From contig CM070874.1 of assembly GCA_036365515.1 (NCBI GenBank), positions 118,195,440-118,259,439 of the forward strand: 64,000 nucleotides of DNA. The letters are read 5' to 3'. Position numbers and translations under genes: made by a program. How positions within the stretch are numbered: position 1 is the stretch's first letter; each line of letters opens with the position of its first letter. The notes beneath the pieces are model-generated. The model was not told the origin of the DNA. It did no database searches and worked only from the letters and a program-made list of their open reading frames with translations. Source of the DNA: Torymus aiolomorphi (Eukaryota; Arthropoda; Insecta; Hymenoptera; Torymidae). Below, piece after piece: positions 1 through 11,192 of the stretch.

Positions 1-565
1 ATTTCAAAAACTCCCTAGCCGAACTACATCCATTTTTAAGATCTGTATTGACTAGTAAAAAGTAGGCTTTACTATTCCACCAAACGGAAGTTCTTAGATT
101 TTCCAAGATATTTACAAGTGTTATATTTGACGAAACAAGAATGGTAATGTTGCTCGCTAGTTCACATTTTGTGCTAACAACAGTTTCATTTATTTTGAAA
201 AATCCACGAAAGCATTGGTGTTTTTGAAAAATATTATTTTCACTGACTGCCATTAAATTAACGGGAATCGTATTGGAGAAAAGGTCATGTAATATAATAC
301 TTTCTTCAGTGGTCCAATTACCGATCATAATAAAATTTCCAAAATATTTTGTAAAACAATTTGTAATAAAAATTTCCTAAAATAGTAAATGTAAGAGTTC
401 ATAATACTTAATTATAGATGTATGCATTACAACTATTATTATACTCACTAATGTTTTCCATAAAGTATCTCTCTCTGTTAAGGCTTGAAATAAATTACCA
501 CTTGCTGCTTCGCTTTGTAACATAATCATACGTAGGATAAAGGTATAGAAAGCAATTGAATTCAT
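1..565 (-). CDS. Ionotropic receptor-like gene, N-terminal part (runs off the window's left edge)
   Basis: Two exons read in one frame: 565..449 (39 codons, starting at an ATG) and 376..1 (125 codons and continuing past the edge). They are joined across a 72-nt intron with a GTGAGT donor and a TTTTAG acceptor; phase is 0. The first exon starts with a hydrophobic stretch that could be a signal peptide. The second exon is free of stops and has the look of the extracellular N-terminal region of divergent insect ionotropic receptors: N-glycosylation sequons (NWT, NET, NIT), spaced cysteines and the segment SVWWNSKAYFLL followed by a Cys-containing stretch. The ligand-binding lobes and membrane segments would lie outside the window. 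It is divergent to the receptor gene starting at 7208. The family call is by pattern only; another extracellular receptor cannot be excluded. Confidence 0.62.
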
Positions 566-752
566 TTTTACATTGGTAGATTTATAAGAGATTCTAAAAT
601 ACTAAATATAATTTATGAATGAATGTATTCTGTTGTTTTTTGTGAAATCCAAGTTTTAATTATTGTAGAAATCAATATTATATTTACCGAAAATGTCCCG
701 ACTCTACATTGTACAAGTATACTGTCTAAAGTATCATAAATGTATACATCAA

Positions 753-989
753 TTCACTGAAACAAAAAATGGTGTGCGTCTCACGAAAACAGCGGCGCGC
801 GGATCGCCCAGGCCGTAAGGCATCGTCTCACCCGCTGACGGTGATTTGCTTTCCGTGAGTGGGGGAAACCCACGCCGCAGCTCTCCTTTTTGTTTGGTGT
901 GAGAGCTGCGCGTGGCGCGTGCGCCGCGGTTCAGCATGCGTTTCCCCCACTCACGGAAAGCAAATCACCATCAGCGGGTGAGACGATAC
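753..989. mobile_element. Left part of a palindromic MITE split by the hAT insertion
   Basis: The stretch from about 753 folds back on itself. The stem segment GTGATTTGCTTTCCGTGAG near 840 recurs inverted near 945-965. The outer arm (CACTGAAACAAAAAATGG and the following ~60 bases) is matched in inverted orientation only at 6420-6486, on the far side of the hAT element. Joining 989 to 6420 restores one element of about 300 bp with almost complete dyad symmetry. It is GC-rich compared with its surroundings and has no coding capacity. I do not recognise the family. Confidence 0.8.
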
Positions 990-2353
990 CAGGGGCGGCA
1001 AGTCGTGTCTTTGTTGGGTATGGAATTTTTGTAACGTCCCCCCCCCCCCTCCTCTTTCTAGATTTATAGGAATTTATCAAACTACATTTTATGCAGCCAT
1101 GTATAGGTAATTTCTAAACCCAATAATCCGGCGAACGTCAACGTCCAATTTGAATTATACAAAATGCATTTATATTTATTCGGGGAGAAGGGCGCCTTAC
1201 GCTAAAAATGAAAATTTTTTAAACAAAAAACTAAATATTTATAATTAATTTTTTACGTAAAATAATTACAAACCGAATGAATTTTTTGTGGTAATTAAAT
1301 TTACAATATATATTTGTTAAAATATCTCATTACGTTTGTTTACAAAGCTTCACTTCTTTTTCTGTTTATTCTCATGTGTATAAACACATTTCCAAATAAC
1401 TCTGTTAGATAGTTTTCATTAATAACGTACCCGTAACTTAGGTAAATTCATTTTTGGACGATGTTATAATTGGTTACTTAGGTCACAGATTTAGGGCACA
1501 GCGTGTGCTATACTTAACAGACAAACAGATAAAATGTATACTATAAAATACAATCTAATTTGTTTTGCAAAAGTCTATTATTTTATAATAAATTATTTAT
1601 GGTTTTGTATTTAGTTTCAAACAAATATTCTCGTTCTCAAAAATTGAAGTTTGCATCACATTCTGTAAGCGATTATTAACAGGACCTTAGGTTTAGGGGA
1701 TTGCTTAGATATCGTAAGACTCAGTTTTAAAAAAGGCGCTGTATGTACAAAAATTTTGAGGGAATTCTGAAGGTTTTCATACAGAGGGTATCTAGCGGGA
1801 TTTTAGAAGAAAACTGAACTACACTTAGAAGTATTTTGGGGTTACTATCTGGTAATTATAGTAATATAAAATCCAACAGTGAAGTATAAGCATTAAGCCT
1901 AACTAACCAAATTAAGAAATTAGTTGTATAAAGTTTTTAAAATCATAAATATATAAATTGCTTATCAGAATCACCCACATAGCTTGAATCGATGATAGAA
2001 CAAAATTTTTGATTTTCTTTTGACGATGATTATAATAATATAATAATATAATCATCAAATCGTAAATAAATTACACAATTTATAAAGAATGGTAATCTTA
2101 TTTTTTTATTGCATTGTTAATAGCACTTTTTATCGCATGTTTATTACATTAAATTAATTCAATTGTTAATACGTAATCTTCGTAAAATCATACAATTTAA
2201 TAATTATCACATTCAACTGTCGATAATCGATAACATTTGTGGTTGGTAAAGGCGCTTATGGTAGAGTGTGAATCATAATTTTGTATCTTGAATCTAATGG
2301 CCAATTGTCTACCAGGAAAGGTTTAAATAAATGGACACCATTTATTTTTAACT

Positions 2354-2388
2354 GACGTTTCGGACACTTTTTTCGTGTCCCTCTTCAG
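2354..2388 (-). ncRNA. Hammerhead-ribozyme-like motif, left arm of the fold-back
   Basis: On the minus strand the order is CTGAAGA, a 6-bp stem GGACAC/GTGTCC with a GAAAAAA loop, then GAAA and CGTC. This matches the hammerhead core CUGANGA - stem II - GAAA. One extra G lies between CTGAAGA and the paired part of stem II. Stem III would be very short, as in the dimer-dependent variants known from Penelope-like elements. Activity is not shown. Confidence 0.5.
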
Positions 2389-2441
2389 GTTCTATTACGT
2401 CAAGATGTAATAATAACGGGAGACTGTCCGTTTCGTCATTG

Positions 2442-2622
2442 ACGAAATTCGTAAAGTTGCTGTTGACTATACCTGGCTCCTCTTGCACAAATGAGCGATT
2501 ATTTTCAATGTTAAGGCGTTTGAAGTCATATCTTCGATCAACAATGCTCCAAGAAAGATTGAACAATATAACGATTCTACACCTTTATCAAGAAATAGTT
2601 TAGATATTGACGAATTGCTAAA
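2442..2622 (+). repeat. Inverted 181-bp copy of the 3' end of the hAT transposase
   Basis: These bases read as the reverse complement of 3025-3205 with no mismatch that I could find. They encode the hAT dimerisation segment (SSCTNERLFSMLRRLKSYL and onward), here on the plus strand. The copy lies exactly between the arms of the fold-back element, so a piece of the host transposon has been duplicated into the nested element in the opposite orientation. Confidence 0.88.
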
Positions 2623-2691
2623 ATTCGTCATTGACGAAACGGACAGTCTCCCGTTATCATTACATCTTGACGTAATAGCACCTGAAGAGGG

Positions 2692-2716
2692 ACACGAAAA
2701 AAGTGTCCGAAAAGTG
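2692..2716 (+). ncRNA. Hammerhead-like motif, tandem unit 1
   Basis: CTGAAGA at 2692-2698, a stem-loop with GGACAC/GTGTCC, then GAAA at 2709-2712. The following bases are AGTG instead of the CGTC seen in unit 2, so the stem III side is altered. It lies 79 nt upstream of the second unit's core. Confidence 0.42.
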
Positions 2717-2770
2717 TCAATGACGAAACGGACAGTCTCCCGTTATCATTACATCTTGTCGTAATAGCAC

Positions 2771-2805
2771 CTGAAGAGGGACACGAAAAAAGTGTCCGAA
2801 ACGTC
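2771..2805 (+). ncRNA. Hammerhead-like motif, tandem unit 2
   Basis: CTGAAGA at 2771-2777, stem II GGACAC/GTGTCC with a GAAAAAA loop, then GAAAC followed by GTCGGTT. A two-pair stem III (AC/GU closed by GTCG) ending in a GUU cleavage triplet can be drawn, giving a minimal type I fold. This is the best preserved of the three motifs in this fold-back. Cleavage is predicted only. Confidence 0.5.
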
Positions 2806-3043
2806 GGTTAAAAATAAATGGTGTCCATTTATTTAAACCTTTCCTGGTAGACAATTGGCCATTAGATTCAAGATACAAAATTATGATAACATTTGTGAGT
2901 ATATAATAAATTATTATATGTGTCTTATTCTGTAACCTTTTTAAATACTATAAAGATATTTGAATATTACTTTTGGATGACTGCGAAAGTTTGCGATCTT
3001 AAGTTAGATTTAATTATAAAATTATTTAGCAATTCGTCAATAT

Positions 3044-5856
3044 CTAAACTATTTCTTGATAAAGGTGTAGAATCGTTATATTGTTCAATCTTTCTTGGAG
3101 CATTGTTGATCGAAGATATGACTTCAAACGCCTTAACATTGAAAATAATCGCTCATTTGTGCAAGAGGAGCCAGGTATAGTCAACAGCAACTTTACGAAT
3201 TTCGTGAGTTCAGGTAAAACCACCCGTAACTCAAGCTTTTCTTTTAAGTATAAAACAATGTTTTTCAGAGTTAGCTGTTTTGAAGTACAATCATCTTGTT
3301 GTGTATCCTGATCGTCATGTTTACATTTACAAACTTTTTTAGATTTTTGCACCATTTTTTTTTTTTAATTTCTCTTCTCTAGTTTTTGTTTTTGTAAAAA
3401 AACTAATTTTTCTCTAAAGGACACGTCATTTTGTAAATGATCTAATAAAATATTTTTTTGTTGTAACAATCTCTTTCCATCTATCTCTTTTCTCTATATT
3501 TTTTTCCATCTTTTATTATTTCAATGTTAAAAAAATCTGTAATCTCTTTAACGTCTATTTTTTCACCTTCAGTTACAAAGTTTTCAAATTTATTAAGAAG
3601 AGCGATTGTGTCGCTTTGAAATCGAGCGTTTAAGGATACTAAGGTTTGATCAATAATTTGAAAATATAGTTTTCGATAGTAGTCTTCAACACTTATAAAT
3701 ACATAACTTTCGCTTGACGGATTATGTTCATATCTTTTTGGAGCGTTCTTTTGGCGTTTTAAAACAGGTTCATCCACCCCAAAATTTTTTGCATTAATTA
3801 ATGTTCCTTGCCAAATTTCATTAAACTTTGTTAGATCTCGCATTTTTTTAATTTTATACATTAACGCTCTAACAATTGCATGCGACTCGTTAACACAGAG
3901 TTCCTTTTGTTGGAGTTCGGTATTAACAGTTTCAATCCCTTCGAAAATTTCAATTATAGCACTTATAATAAAATAAAATTCAAATGATAATAAATTTCGT
4001 AAGAAACCTTGCGCTTTCGCAGATGTAGTTGAGTCAGTCTTGGGATCCGTAGATTTATTTTCAAAGAATTCTATACTTTTCAAGTAATTTAAATCATCGA
4101 ATACAGATTTTAATGCTTTTACTCGTACAGTCCATCTGAAAATTAATTCAAATTTAATTTGTAGATATATATTCACAAAATTTCAATTAATTAAAAACAT
4201 TGTACATAAAAATTATTAATTCTTTTTTTCTTAATTTTCTATTGTATCAAATTATTTAAATATACTATAATTATATTAATTATAAATTTTTCAAAAAATA
4301 AATGCTAAGTTGAGTAATTACTTATTTTTTAATGTAAAACTCACCTTGTTGGACAAAATTGTGTTAAGTTTGGACTACCTTTAGATTTAGCTTCATTAAA
4401 TTCTTTGAATCTCTTCGGCGAATCACGAACAAAATTAATTAGCTCTTTTACGATACCAATTACAAGTTTTACATCCATGATATTTTCAAGCGAATCCTGA
4501 ACGCACAGATTCAAACAATGAGCTGAACAGTGCACGTATAATGCTCTTGGTTCATGCAAGCTCTCGTATGCGTGTTTGAAGTCCTGATATTTCTCCACTC
4601 ATATTTTTGGCCCCATCATAACATTGCCCTCTTAAATTACTTATTTCTAAATTTTCTTTTTCGAAAAAGTTTGTAATTATATTAAATAACGTTTCTGCTT
4701 TTGTGTTTGGAGTTTCGAAAAAACCAATAAAATATTCGGCGACTGATAAATCGTCATGTACAACTCGTATATAAATAGACACCTGCTCAGTCTTAGAAAT
4801 ATCTGATGTTTCGTCGGCCAAGATTGCAAATTTTTCAGCACGTTGAATGTCTTGATAAATTTGTTTTCTTATCTCATCAGCCAATAGTTTTACGATTTCA
4901 TCAATGATTGAATGATGAAGCCATTTAAAATATTTGCGTTGCATCCAACTTTTGAGCTCAGGAACATCTTCGCATCGTAAGATAAGCAATTGATTTAAAT
5001 TTGATTTTTCATCTGCATGTCCTCGTAAAGCTAAACCTTGCCTTACTAAGTACTGAACACTAGTAAAAATTTTCCTAAGAGCTATACGATTTTCCATCAT
5101 TTCTCTTTTTTTAAGTGCAGACAATTTTTCAAATACAGTTGATTTTTTACTTTCTAGTAATAATGTAACAGCGCTCTTGTGAAATTCTCCGTTGCAGTGA
5201 CTGTTGAGTGCGGAGTGTACATTTGACCAACAGTGAAAACCTTTTTTAACGAATGCAGATTTAGAAGAAACCGAATTGTGATTTTTTGGCAGCGGCAAAT
5301 TTGTATTAACTGCCTCAGTACATACTGAGCAAATTACTGCATTCTTATCTTTATCAAAAATGATCCAGCTGTGCTTCTGTTTCCAGTTAATCGTTTCAAA
5401 ATCAGTAATATTTTTTAAAGTAAAATTTATTTTTAAAATGTATTATAGCACTGCGTGATATAAATCAGCACTTATAGCACGCCTATCCGTGGCTTTGATC
5501 CATTATAGCACCGTACTCATTGCTCACCCACGCTGGGCTCGGGCGCTAATTTCACGTCGTACCATAATGGGCCACTTACGGCACTAGTATCGTAATATAC
5601 TATTTCATATTGCCATATCCCAAAAATTATCTTGATTCGAATGATTTCCATGGAATCTCAATAAAACAAGTATATCAAATCTAAGAAACTTACCTGATTG
5701 ACATTGTTTTTGGACAGTACTTCTCTGTGCAGATGAATTTTCTTCCAAGAGATTTTCACTGTTCAATTTTGATTCATCATTCTGAACACTAGTTTTCTTG
5801 AGCTCACAATAATTAGTTTGTGGAGAATCTTTCTTTTTTATTAGATATTTATCCAT
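3044..5856 (-). pseudogene. hAT transposase (zinc finger plus hAT dimerisation type), disrupted
   Basis: Read from the minus strand, exon 1 (5856..5694) starts with MDKYLIKKKDSPQT and ends at a strong CAG|GTAAGT donor. A second segment (about 5440-4555) carries a Cys/His-rich TTF-like zinc finger (CSVCTEAV ... HCWSNVHSALNSHC) and the catalytic-domain stretch with LADETSDISKTEQVS and GQCYDGAKNMSG. A frameshift near 4555-4600 separates this from the HCSAHCLNLCVQD block. An intact intron (donor GTGAGT near 4345, acceptor TTTTCAG before 4140) leads to the RWTVR block. A stop follows near 3370, and the C-terminal hAT dimerisation domain (TIPGSSCTNERLFSMLRRL) is read at 3355-3044. A GC-rich stretch near 5445-5590 also interrupts the junction of exons 1 and 2. 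The gene is a recent but dead transposase. Confidence 0.88.
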
Positions 5857-6419
5857 ATCACATTCAAAAAATAGGTCAGCTCAAAATACGATAGAAAAAA
5901 AGGCGAAACAATCGTGAGAGAAAATATTGGCTTGATATTTTAATATCACTGCCGAAACTGCCAATTTAAATCTATTAAAAACTTATTGAACAGTAAAATA
6001 GACGATGTATAACTTAAGTACGCCACGCTTTCGCGGATAGCCTTCGCTTCGTTGCAACGTCGAAGAACCTAATCATTTACAACTATTTAACCGAACTAAA
6101 AAAATCGCGAGTCGACGTGAGCAGTGCAAACAGCCAATCAGAGAATATGCACGGCTCTCGCCGCACCCCCTTGCCGTCGCCGCGCGCTCGAATTTTCCGG
6201 GTATTGGCGAGAAACGGTCTTTCCGTTTGTTTACATTTTTTACTGAGGGTGCGTTGTCCATTAGAATTCTGAAAAACACGGTCAACGCTCGAAAAAAATT
6301 ATGAATTTTTTCACATTTGTGTTTAGCCCTGCTCCGTATGGAATTCAATACACATAGCGTTTTGGTGGGTGTGGAATCTCCATACCCTCCATACCCAACT
6401 TGCCGCCCCTGGACGATAC

Positions 6420-6486
6420 CTTACGGCCTGGGCGATCCGCACGCCGCTGTTTTCGTGACACGCGTACCATTTTTTGTTTCAGTGAA
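6420..6486. mobile_element. Right part of the split palindromic MITE
   Basis: TTACGGCCTGGGCGATCCGC and the following bases up to TTTTTTGTTTCAGTGAA are the inverted partner of the 753-830 arm. The duplicated target (gacgatac) directly precedes it. See the left part at 753-989. Confidence 0.8.
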
Positions 6487-7207
6487 GGCATTGAGAATCA
6501 TTATTTGAACTTAAGTCTTATCAAGATCTTTTTTCCTTCTTATTTTTTATTAAAATATTTAATTTAAAAAAGAAGAATTAATGTTAAATTAAATTCTTTC
6601 TGTTCATCTCTATGATTAAAATTCCGTTAAAGTAATAACACTATAACATTGAAGTTCATATACTCATACTTGGAAGCACGAGAACTACCAACTTTTATAA
6701 TTAGAGCTAGTACAGTGCACATAGGTATAAGTTTGTTATATATTTTTATAATTTTTCTTTTAAGTATAACTAATAATTAACTCACCAATGCCATTTATCC
6801 ATACAATAAATAAAAAAAATATTAAAAATAGTCCTTACACTTACTGTAAAAATCGATATTGTTATTTTTTTAGTTTCCAAACAAAATCTAAAAGATATTT
6901 TTATTTAAATCAATATTACAAAAATAATAAAGATTATACAAATTCAGCAAAAATTACGGCTGTATAAATCACTCTATATGACAATAACAGAGTGAGGGAA
7001 ATATGTATAGTTCAATGCGCCTCCATAATTAATGACAAATCAGATACGACGAATAACGCAACGCCTGATGTAATGCAATTTATTCTATGATTTCACGCTG
7101 TGAATCGATCCAAATCTTATCTCCGAATGCCATTCCAGTCTTCCACGTAATAACAAATATTTTACAATAAATTGCGCTTCCTCGGCAATCGCTGATTTTT
7201 CGAAAAA
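6487..7207. other. AT-rich intergenic DNA upstream of the plus-strand receptor gene
   Basis: No open frame, repeat or RNA gene could be supported. The stretch is AT-rich and should include the promoter and 5' UTR of the receptor gene starting at 7208. Removing the transposons, the two divergent receptor genes would be separated by roughly 0.9 kb. Confidence 0.6.
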
Positions 7208-9496
7208 ATGCATTTATTTCTGTTACCACTGTTTACTATTTTGAAAATTTCTTGTGCAATCAGCGGCGTAATTTGGAGTAAGAAGGATCAGAATTTCGTG
7301 CCATTATTCAGCATTGCAACTTTTTCGGCTATTCACAATGAACGAGTGGAAAAATTTCGAGAAATAGAATATCACAATTTTAATCGAGAAGTATTGAAAA
7401 TTTCCTATTTTCAAGTAAGTTTATGCTAATATTCTACCGTTCTTGACTACTAATTCTTTTCATAAAATGTAAATTTTTCAATATAACCATCCAAACTATG
7501 AACACTCATTCAACCTTGCACTACACAATCTGCTTTAATCAATAATAGGAAACAAATTTGGTGAGTTACGTGGATAATGACACTAGAATTACCGGCGTTT
7601 GCGGCGAAATCTGGGTGATTTTATCGGACTATTTAAATTTCACGTAAGTAAATACCCACACGCCCTATAACTTTAATTATTTTTTGACAATGACAAATCG
7701 TTCCAGTCTCGTTCCGATTAAACAACATCATCGAAATTTCGGACTGAAAACGGAGAACGGAAGTTACGACGGTATACTGGGTATGATCGAGCAAAATATC
7801 TCGCAAATAATCCCTCGAACCGGAGTCTTCTCCGGCCGCTTAGACTTGGTAGATTACACCCTACCTCTCTGGAATATCCGGTAATAAATATTAATGCTTG
7901 ATGTAAAAGGATAGCCGAGCGGTGCGAATAAACCCAATTTTCATTTCAGCTACCATTTGTATATAAAGCCAGAATGGCGGCACGACGAGGCCTGGATGTT
8001 CCACTTGTTCAAGATAAGAGTTTGGGCGTCCTTCATCTTCATGCTCCTCGTGCTGGCGGTGGTGGGCTACCTCTGCGAGCAGCACTCGACCAGAGCTAGA
8101 AAGGAGAAAATCCATTACAACTTGCAGGACCATATATTCTACACTGTAGCCATAGCTTCCAGCAAAGGTATAAAATAAGAGAAAATCGAAAGTACAAATG
8201 ATACGAAATTCGATGTTAAATTATTGCAAGGATTTTAGGAAATGTCCCGTTGGAGCTACAGAACAAATCGCGCATTATCTACATCTGCACGAGCATGTTC
8301 TCCTGGGTGATCATGATAGCCTTCAGCTCGAACGCGATCTTCCTCATGATGAACAAGAAGTTCATCCTGCCCTTCAAAGGCCTCCGCAGTCTCATCCGCG
8401 AGAGCAAGTACGACGTGGTTGCGTTCCGCGGGTCCATGGTCCACAAAGAATTCAAGGTAAAATACGTTCGCAATTAACCTTGCGTACAACGAATTAGAAA
8501 TATCTCAGGTTTTTATCGTATGTGTAGGAGACAGTGTCGAGGTACTACAGGTACACGAGCGACAAGAGCCGGGTCTCGTTCGCCGACTCGGCCAGCGAGC
8601 TCTACCGCAAGGTCTGCTTCACGGAGAACCAGAAACTTGCGGCCTTCGAGGCAGAGGATAGGCACAAGGCGATTGGGAAGAATGTTTGCAGGCTGGTGCC
8701 GACTGCTACGGCGTACTTTGAGACCTGGGTCGCGTCCGCGATTAAGAAGGGGTTTAAGTACAAGCGAAGTTTTGATACGGGGTAAGTGTTTATTACCTTC
8801 AGAAATGTTAGTTCGATTTTAATGATGGAAGATGGGAAAGCATTTTTGGTTCGAAGTTTGAATTTTTCAAGATTAGTAATAAAATTTCATATTATCTTTG
8901 ACCACGAGAGTGACAAGAAGTGTTAAATTTAGAAAAATTGATTTGCTTTTAAATGTACAATATTAGAATTGAAGTGGATATAAAATGAATCCAATTAAAC
9001 ACTTATCTCTTTCGGTCAATTGCCAATTGACCTTCCTATAACATTCCCTCTTAAAAAGATAATTACTTTGTTCTCGAATTATTAGCTTTTAATACTTTAA
9101 ACAATAGATACAGATTGCGTAAGATCCATTTGAAAAAGAATTTTATTTTTACACGGTGAATACCCTCCAATAGAATAATAATTCAATCGTCCTAGATTGC
9201 TAAAAATGTCGGAAACGGGACTGATAGACGGCCTGCGAGATCGATGGCTGGACTGGAAGCTAGACGAAATCGACGATATGCCGTTCCAATCAATCGACAT
9301 AAGCCAGGTGAATTTGATATTCGCACTTCTCTTCGCCGGCCTCACCGCGTCCATATTCATCCTGTTGATTGAGAAGCTGACGTTTTGCAAAAATCAAATG
9401 CTACAGAGGAGGCAGAAAAAAGCGGCGTTTCAAATCCCCGTTATTCCTAAAGCGATGAGTTACTACGGCAATCGCGTTTATTTCACGGGAAGGTGA
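7208..9496 (+). CDS. Divergent insect ionotropic receptor (IR family, iGluR-related)
   Basis: Seven exons join in frame: 7208..7414, 7549..7643, 7707..7880, 7950..8167, 8239..8456, 8528..8781, 9196..9496 (stop TGA). Every intron has GT-AG ends, and all but the last (414 nt) are short (63-134 nt). The product is 488 residues. It has a signal-peptide-like start (MHLFLLPLFTILKISCAISG), a first ligand-binding lobe from about 85 (GVCGEIWVILSDYLNFT, DLVDYTLPLW), a membrane helix at about 183-201, a pore region, a second helix at about 244-268, a second lobe, and a third helix at about 427-448 before a short cytoplasmic tail. This is the IR/iGluR layout. The amino-terminal part is short for the family, so upstream exons may be missing or unrecognised. 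IRs act as ligand-gated cation channels in chemosensory neurons, normally with a co-receptor. The ligand is unknown. Confidence 0.87.
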
Positions 9497-10917
9497 TTTT
9501 CTTTCCGAGGGGAGGGAGGATTTTTGAGATAATCGATTACGCGCAGTGATTGGGATGATAAGGTAAGGTGACGTTTCTAACAAGAAACGTTAGTTATGGT
9601 AACTGTAATGGTAATAAAAAGTACGGGAATTAGGTGCTTTATCGATTCCTTAAAAGCTTTCTGAAGATGCCTTATCTAAAATTGAAATATATATATTTAT
9701 AATGGCACGCTTGGTAATGTCAAACGTCACGCAAAAGTGCAATTATGTACATAATTGCGTTACTATCGTTAATCAGAATTAGATATAAATTTATTATGGT
9801 GTCAAAATTACGCATATTTTGATAATGTAATCAAAACCACAGTTTTTTATAGCCTGGAAAATATTTGGACAATGAATACCAGAAATATTTTTTGTTAAAA
9901 GTTTAATTTATTGATTCGTCTAGTGCGTCGTAACAACGAAACGGAAGTCGATAATAGTGCTATAATCATCACTAATAAGAATACTAGAACTAATAATAAA
10001 TATTTTGTTCGCAATAATATCAATAATAAAATAATGTAAAAAGTACATAATGCGTTACATGCGTGCAATTACATAGTTGTTTTTGTTCTTATATACACAA
10101 ATCTCGTTTTCTTTTCTCTTTGAATTGAGGCCATGCTTTTACGTATTCCTTTTAAGACTTAGTTCGATCGAAAGAAAAAATCTGCCACAATACTAAAACT
10201 CGTTTATTCTTGATTCTCAGTGCTACTATAATAATAATCATATAATAGTATTTGTTCTTTTTTTTTTAATTCTTTACATGTCATCATCACCTTTAATATA
10301 TACTTCGTTAAAATCTACGTTCGTCATCAAAGTATTTCGTCGAAAAATTAGCACTGTATTTCGCGTGCATTCAGTCTTTACCCCAATCTACACTTGCTCA
10401 TTCTTTCTATATACCCTCATGCGCTCACGTAGACGCAGAGTCTTCGTGTACGAGTCTCCCACTGTCTAATTATCGCTCTCGTTCGCTCTCGCTCTTTCTA
10501 TCTCTATCGTCTATCTTATCATCTTTTTTATTTGCTTCAACTTTAAATTTACGGTTTAGGTTCACGTCACAGCTTACGTAAGAGGAATATATACGCGCGC
10601 GGATGTGGGAGGGCGCGCGCGCGTATACACACAAACTAACGCACGTTTATAAGCTTCGATGAGATCAATAGAGGACTTTCTAAATGTTACATTTATACAC
10701 ACATTCCTTAATGTCGTTTAGGATTACACCTGCTCGTTTCTACTTATAATTTGCTTTGTTTTGTTTTTTTTTCTTTTATATATATTTATACTAACTTCTT
10801 TAATCGTTAATATTAACTTTATAATATTTTTCTTAAATTTTTTTTTCGTACGATTCGTTAAAGGATTTGGTATATCGATTCGAGAGGGCGAGTTGTTCGC
10901 TGGCCCCCCGAACACAA
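9497..10917. other. Convergent intergenic region between the receptor gene and ANKRD50
   Basis: It holds the 3' UTRs of two convergent genes and no further coding sequence that I can support. Several TTTATT motifs (AATAAA on the minus strand, for example near 10203 and 10527) could end the ANKRD50 transcript. Near 10590-10625 alternating CG runs (TATACGCGCGCG ... CGCGCGCGCGTATA) form an imperfect inverted repeat. Confidence 0.5.
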
Positions 10918-11106
10918 TCACATTTCGTCTTTCTTCTTGCGCCTCCTCCTCTTGCTCTCCTTCTTTGGCGGTAGTTTGATTCTGCTCAAAGGAAATGAGA
11001 AAAATCGTCGAATGGATTTACGCTTTTTGCTCAGGTAGCTCCTCCAGTCGGAGGAGCTGTGACGATGACTCACGGCCTCGTGCGTACACTTAGCAAAAGT
11101 TAAATC
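10918..11106 (-). CDS. Possible alternative or readthrough C-terminal exon of the ANKRD50 gene
   Basis: On the minus strand an acceptor (TTCTTTCAG|GATTTAAC) opens a 62-codon frame that ends at a TGA. It begins DLTFAKCTHEAV and ends in a very basic tail (KKESKRRRRKKKDEM). Its base composition and codon choice resemble the coding exons and not the AT-rich introns and UTR. Six bases after the normal stop (TAG GAG CAG) a GTACAA donor at 11186 would give an 80-nt intron, and the frame then continues in phase into this exon. Alternatively, exon 15 (ending 12428, phase 0) could splice directly to it. A hairpin of 8-bp stem lies at 11038-11057. Expression is unproven; it could be 3' UTR. Confidence 0.5.
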   Translation of the reverse strand, partial: DLTFAKCTHEAVSHRHSSSDWRSYLSKKRKSIRRFFSFPLSRIKLPPKKESKRRRRKKKDEM

Positions 11107-11192
11107 CTGAAAGAATTAATTCGCACATTTAGCAAAACAATTAGACGTGGAAGCGAGTAGAATTTTGTAAAGTTATCGCGTTGTACCTGCTC

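Larger units (their letters stand above)
2266..2887. mobile_element. Fold-back element carrying hammerhead-like motifs, nested in the hAT
   Basis: The outer arms are inverted repeats of about 170 bp. The left arm, from about 2270, includes AATGGCCAATTGTCTACCAG; the right arm carries its complement and ends near 2885. The left arm holds one copy of a unit with a CTGAAGA / stem / GAAAC core (minus strand). The right arm holds two plus-strand copies in direct tandem at an 89-bp period (start points 2632 and 2721). The centre (2442-2622) is a captured piece of the hAT transposase. The CTGAAGA...CGAAACG pattern resembles the small hammerhead variants reported with Penelope-like retroelements, so this may be a non-autonomous relative. 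That relationship is inferred. Confidence 0.75.
990..6411 (-). mobile_element. hAT-superfamily DNA transposon, complete ends, decayed
   Basis: The ends are perfect 14-bp terminal inverted repeats (CAGGGGCGGCAAGT at 990; its complement ends at 6411), a classic hAT terminus. A subterminal TTGGGTATGGA is also shared in inverted orientation. The element is flanked on both sides by the identical 8-bp target duplication gacgatac (982-989 and 6412-6419). It is 5,422 bp long and its strand is given by the transposase. The interior from about 1025 to 2265 is AT-rich with no gene. 2266-2887 is a nested fold-back element, 3044-5856 is the transposase remnant, and 5860-6400 should hold its promoter. It is probably immobile by itself because the transposase is broken, although the ends look intact. 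Confidence 0.93.

Noticed and set aside
749..937. Short minus-strand open frame in the palindromic MITE
   Set aside because: Entirely within inverted-repeat sequence; no protein motif.
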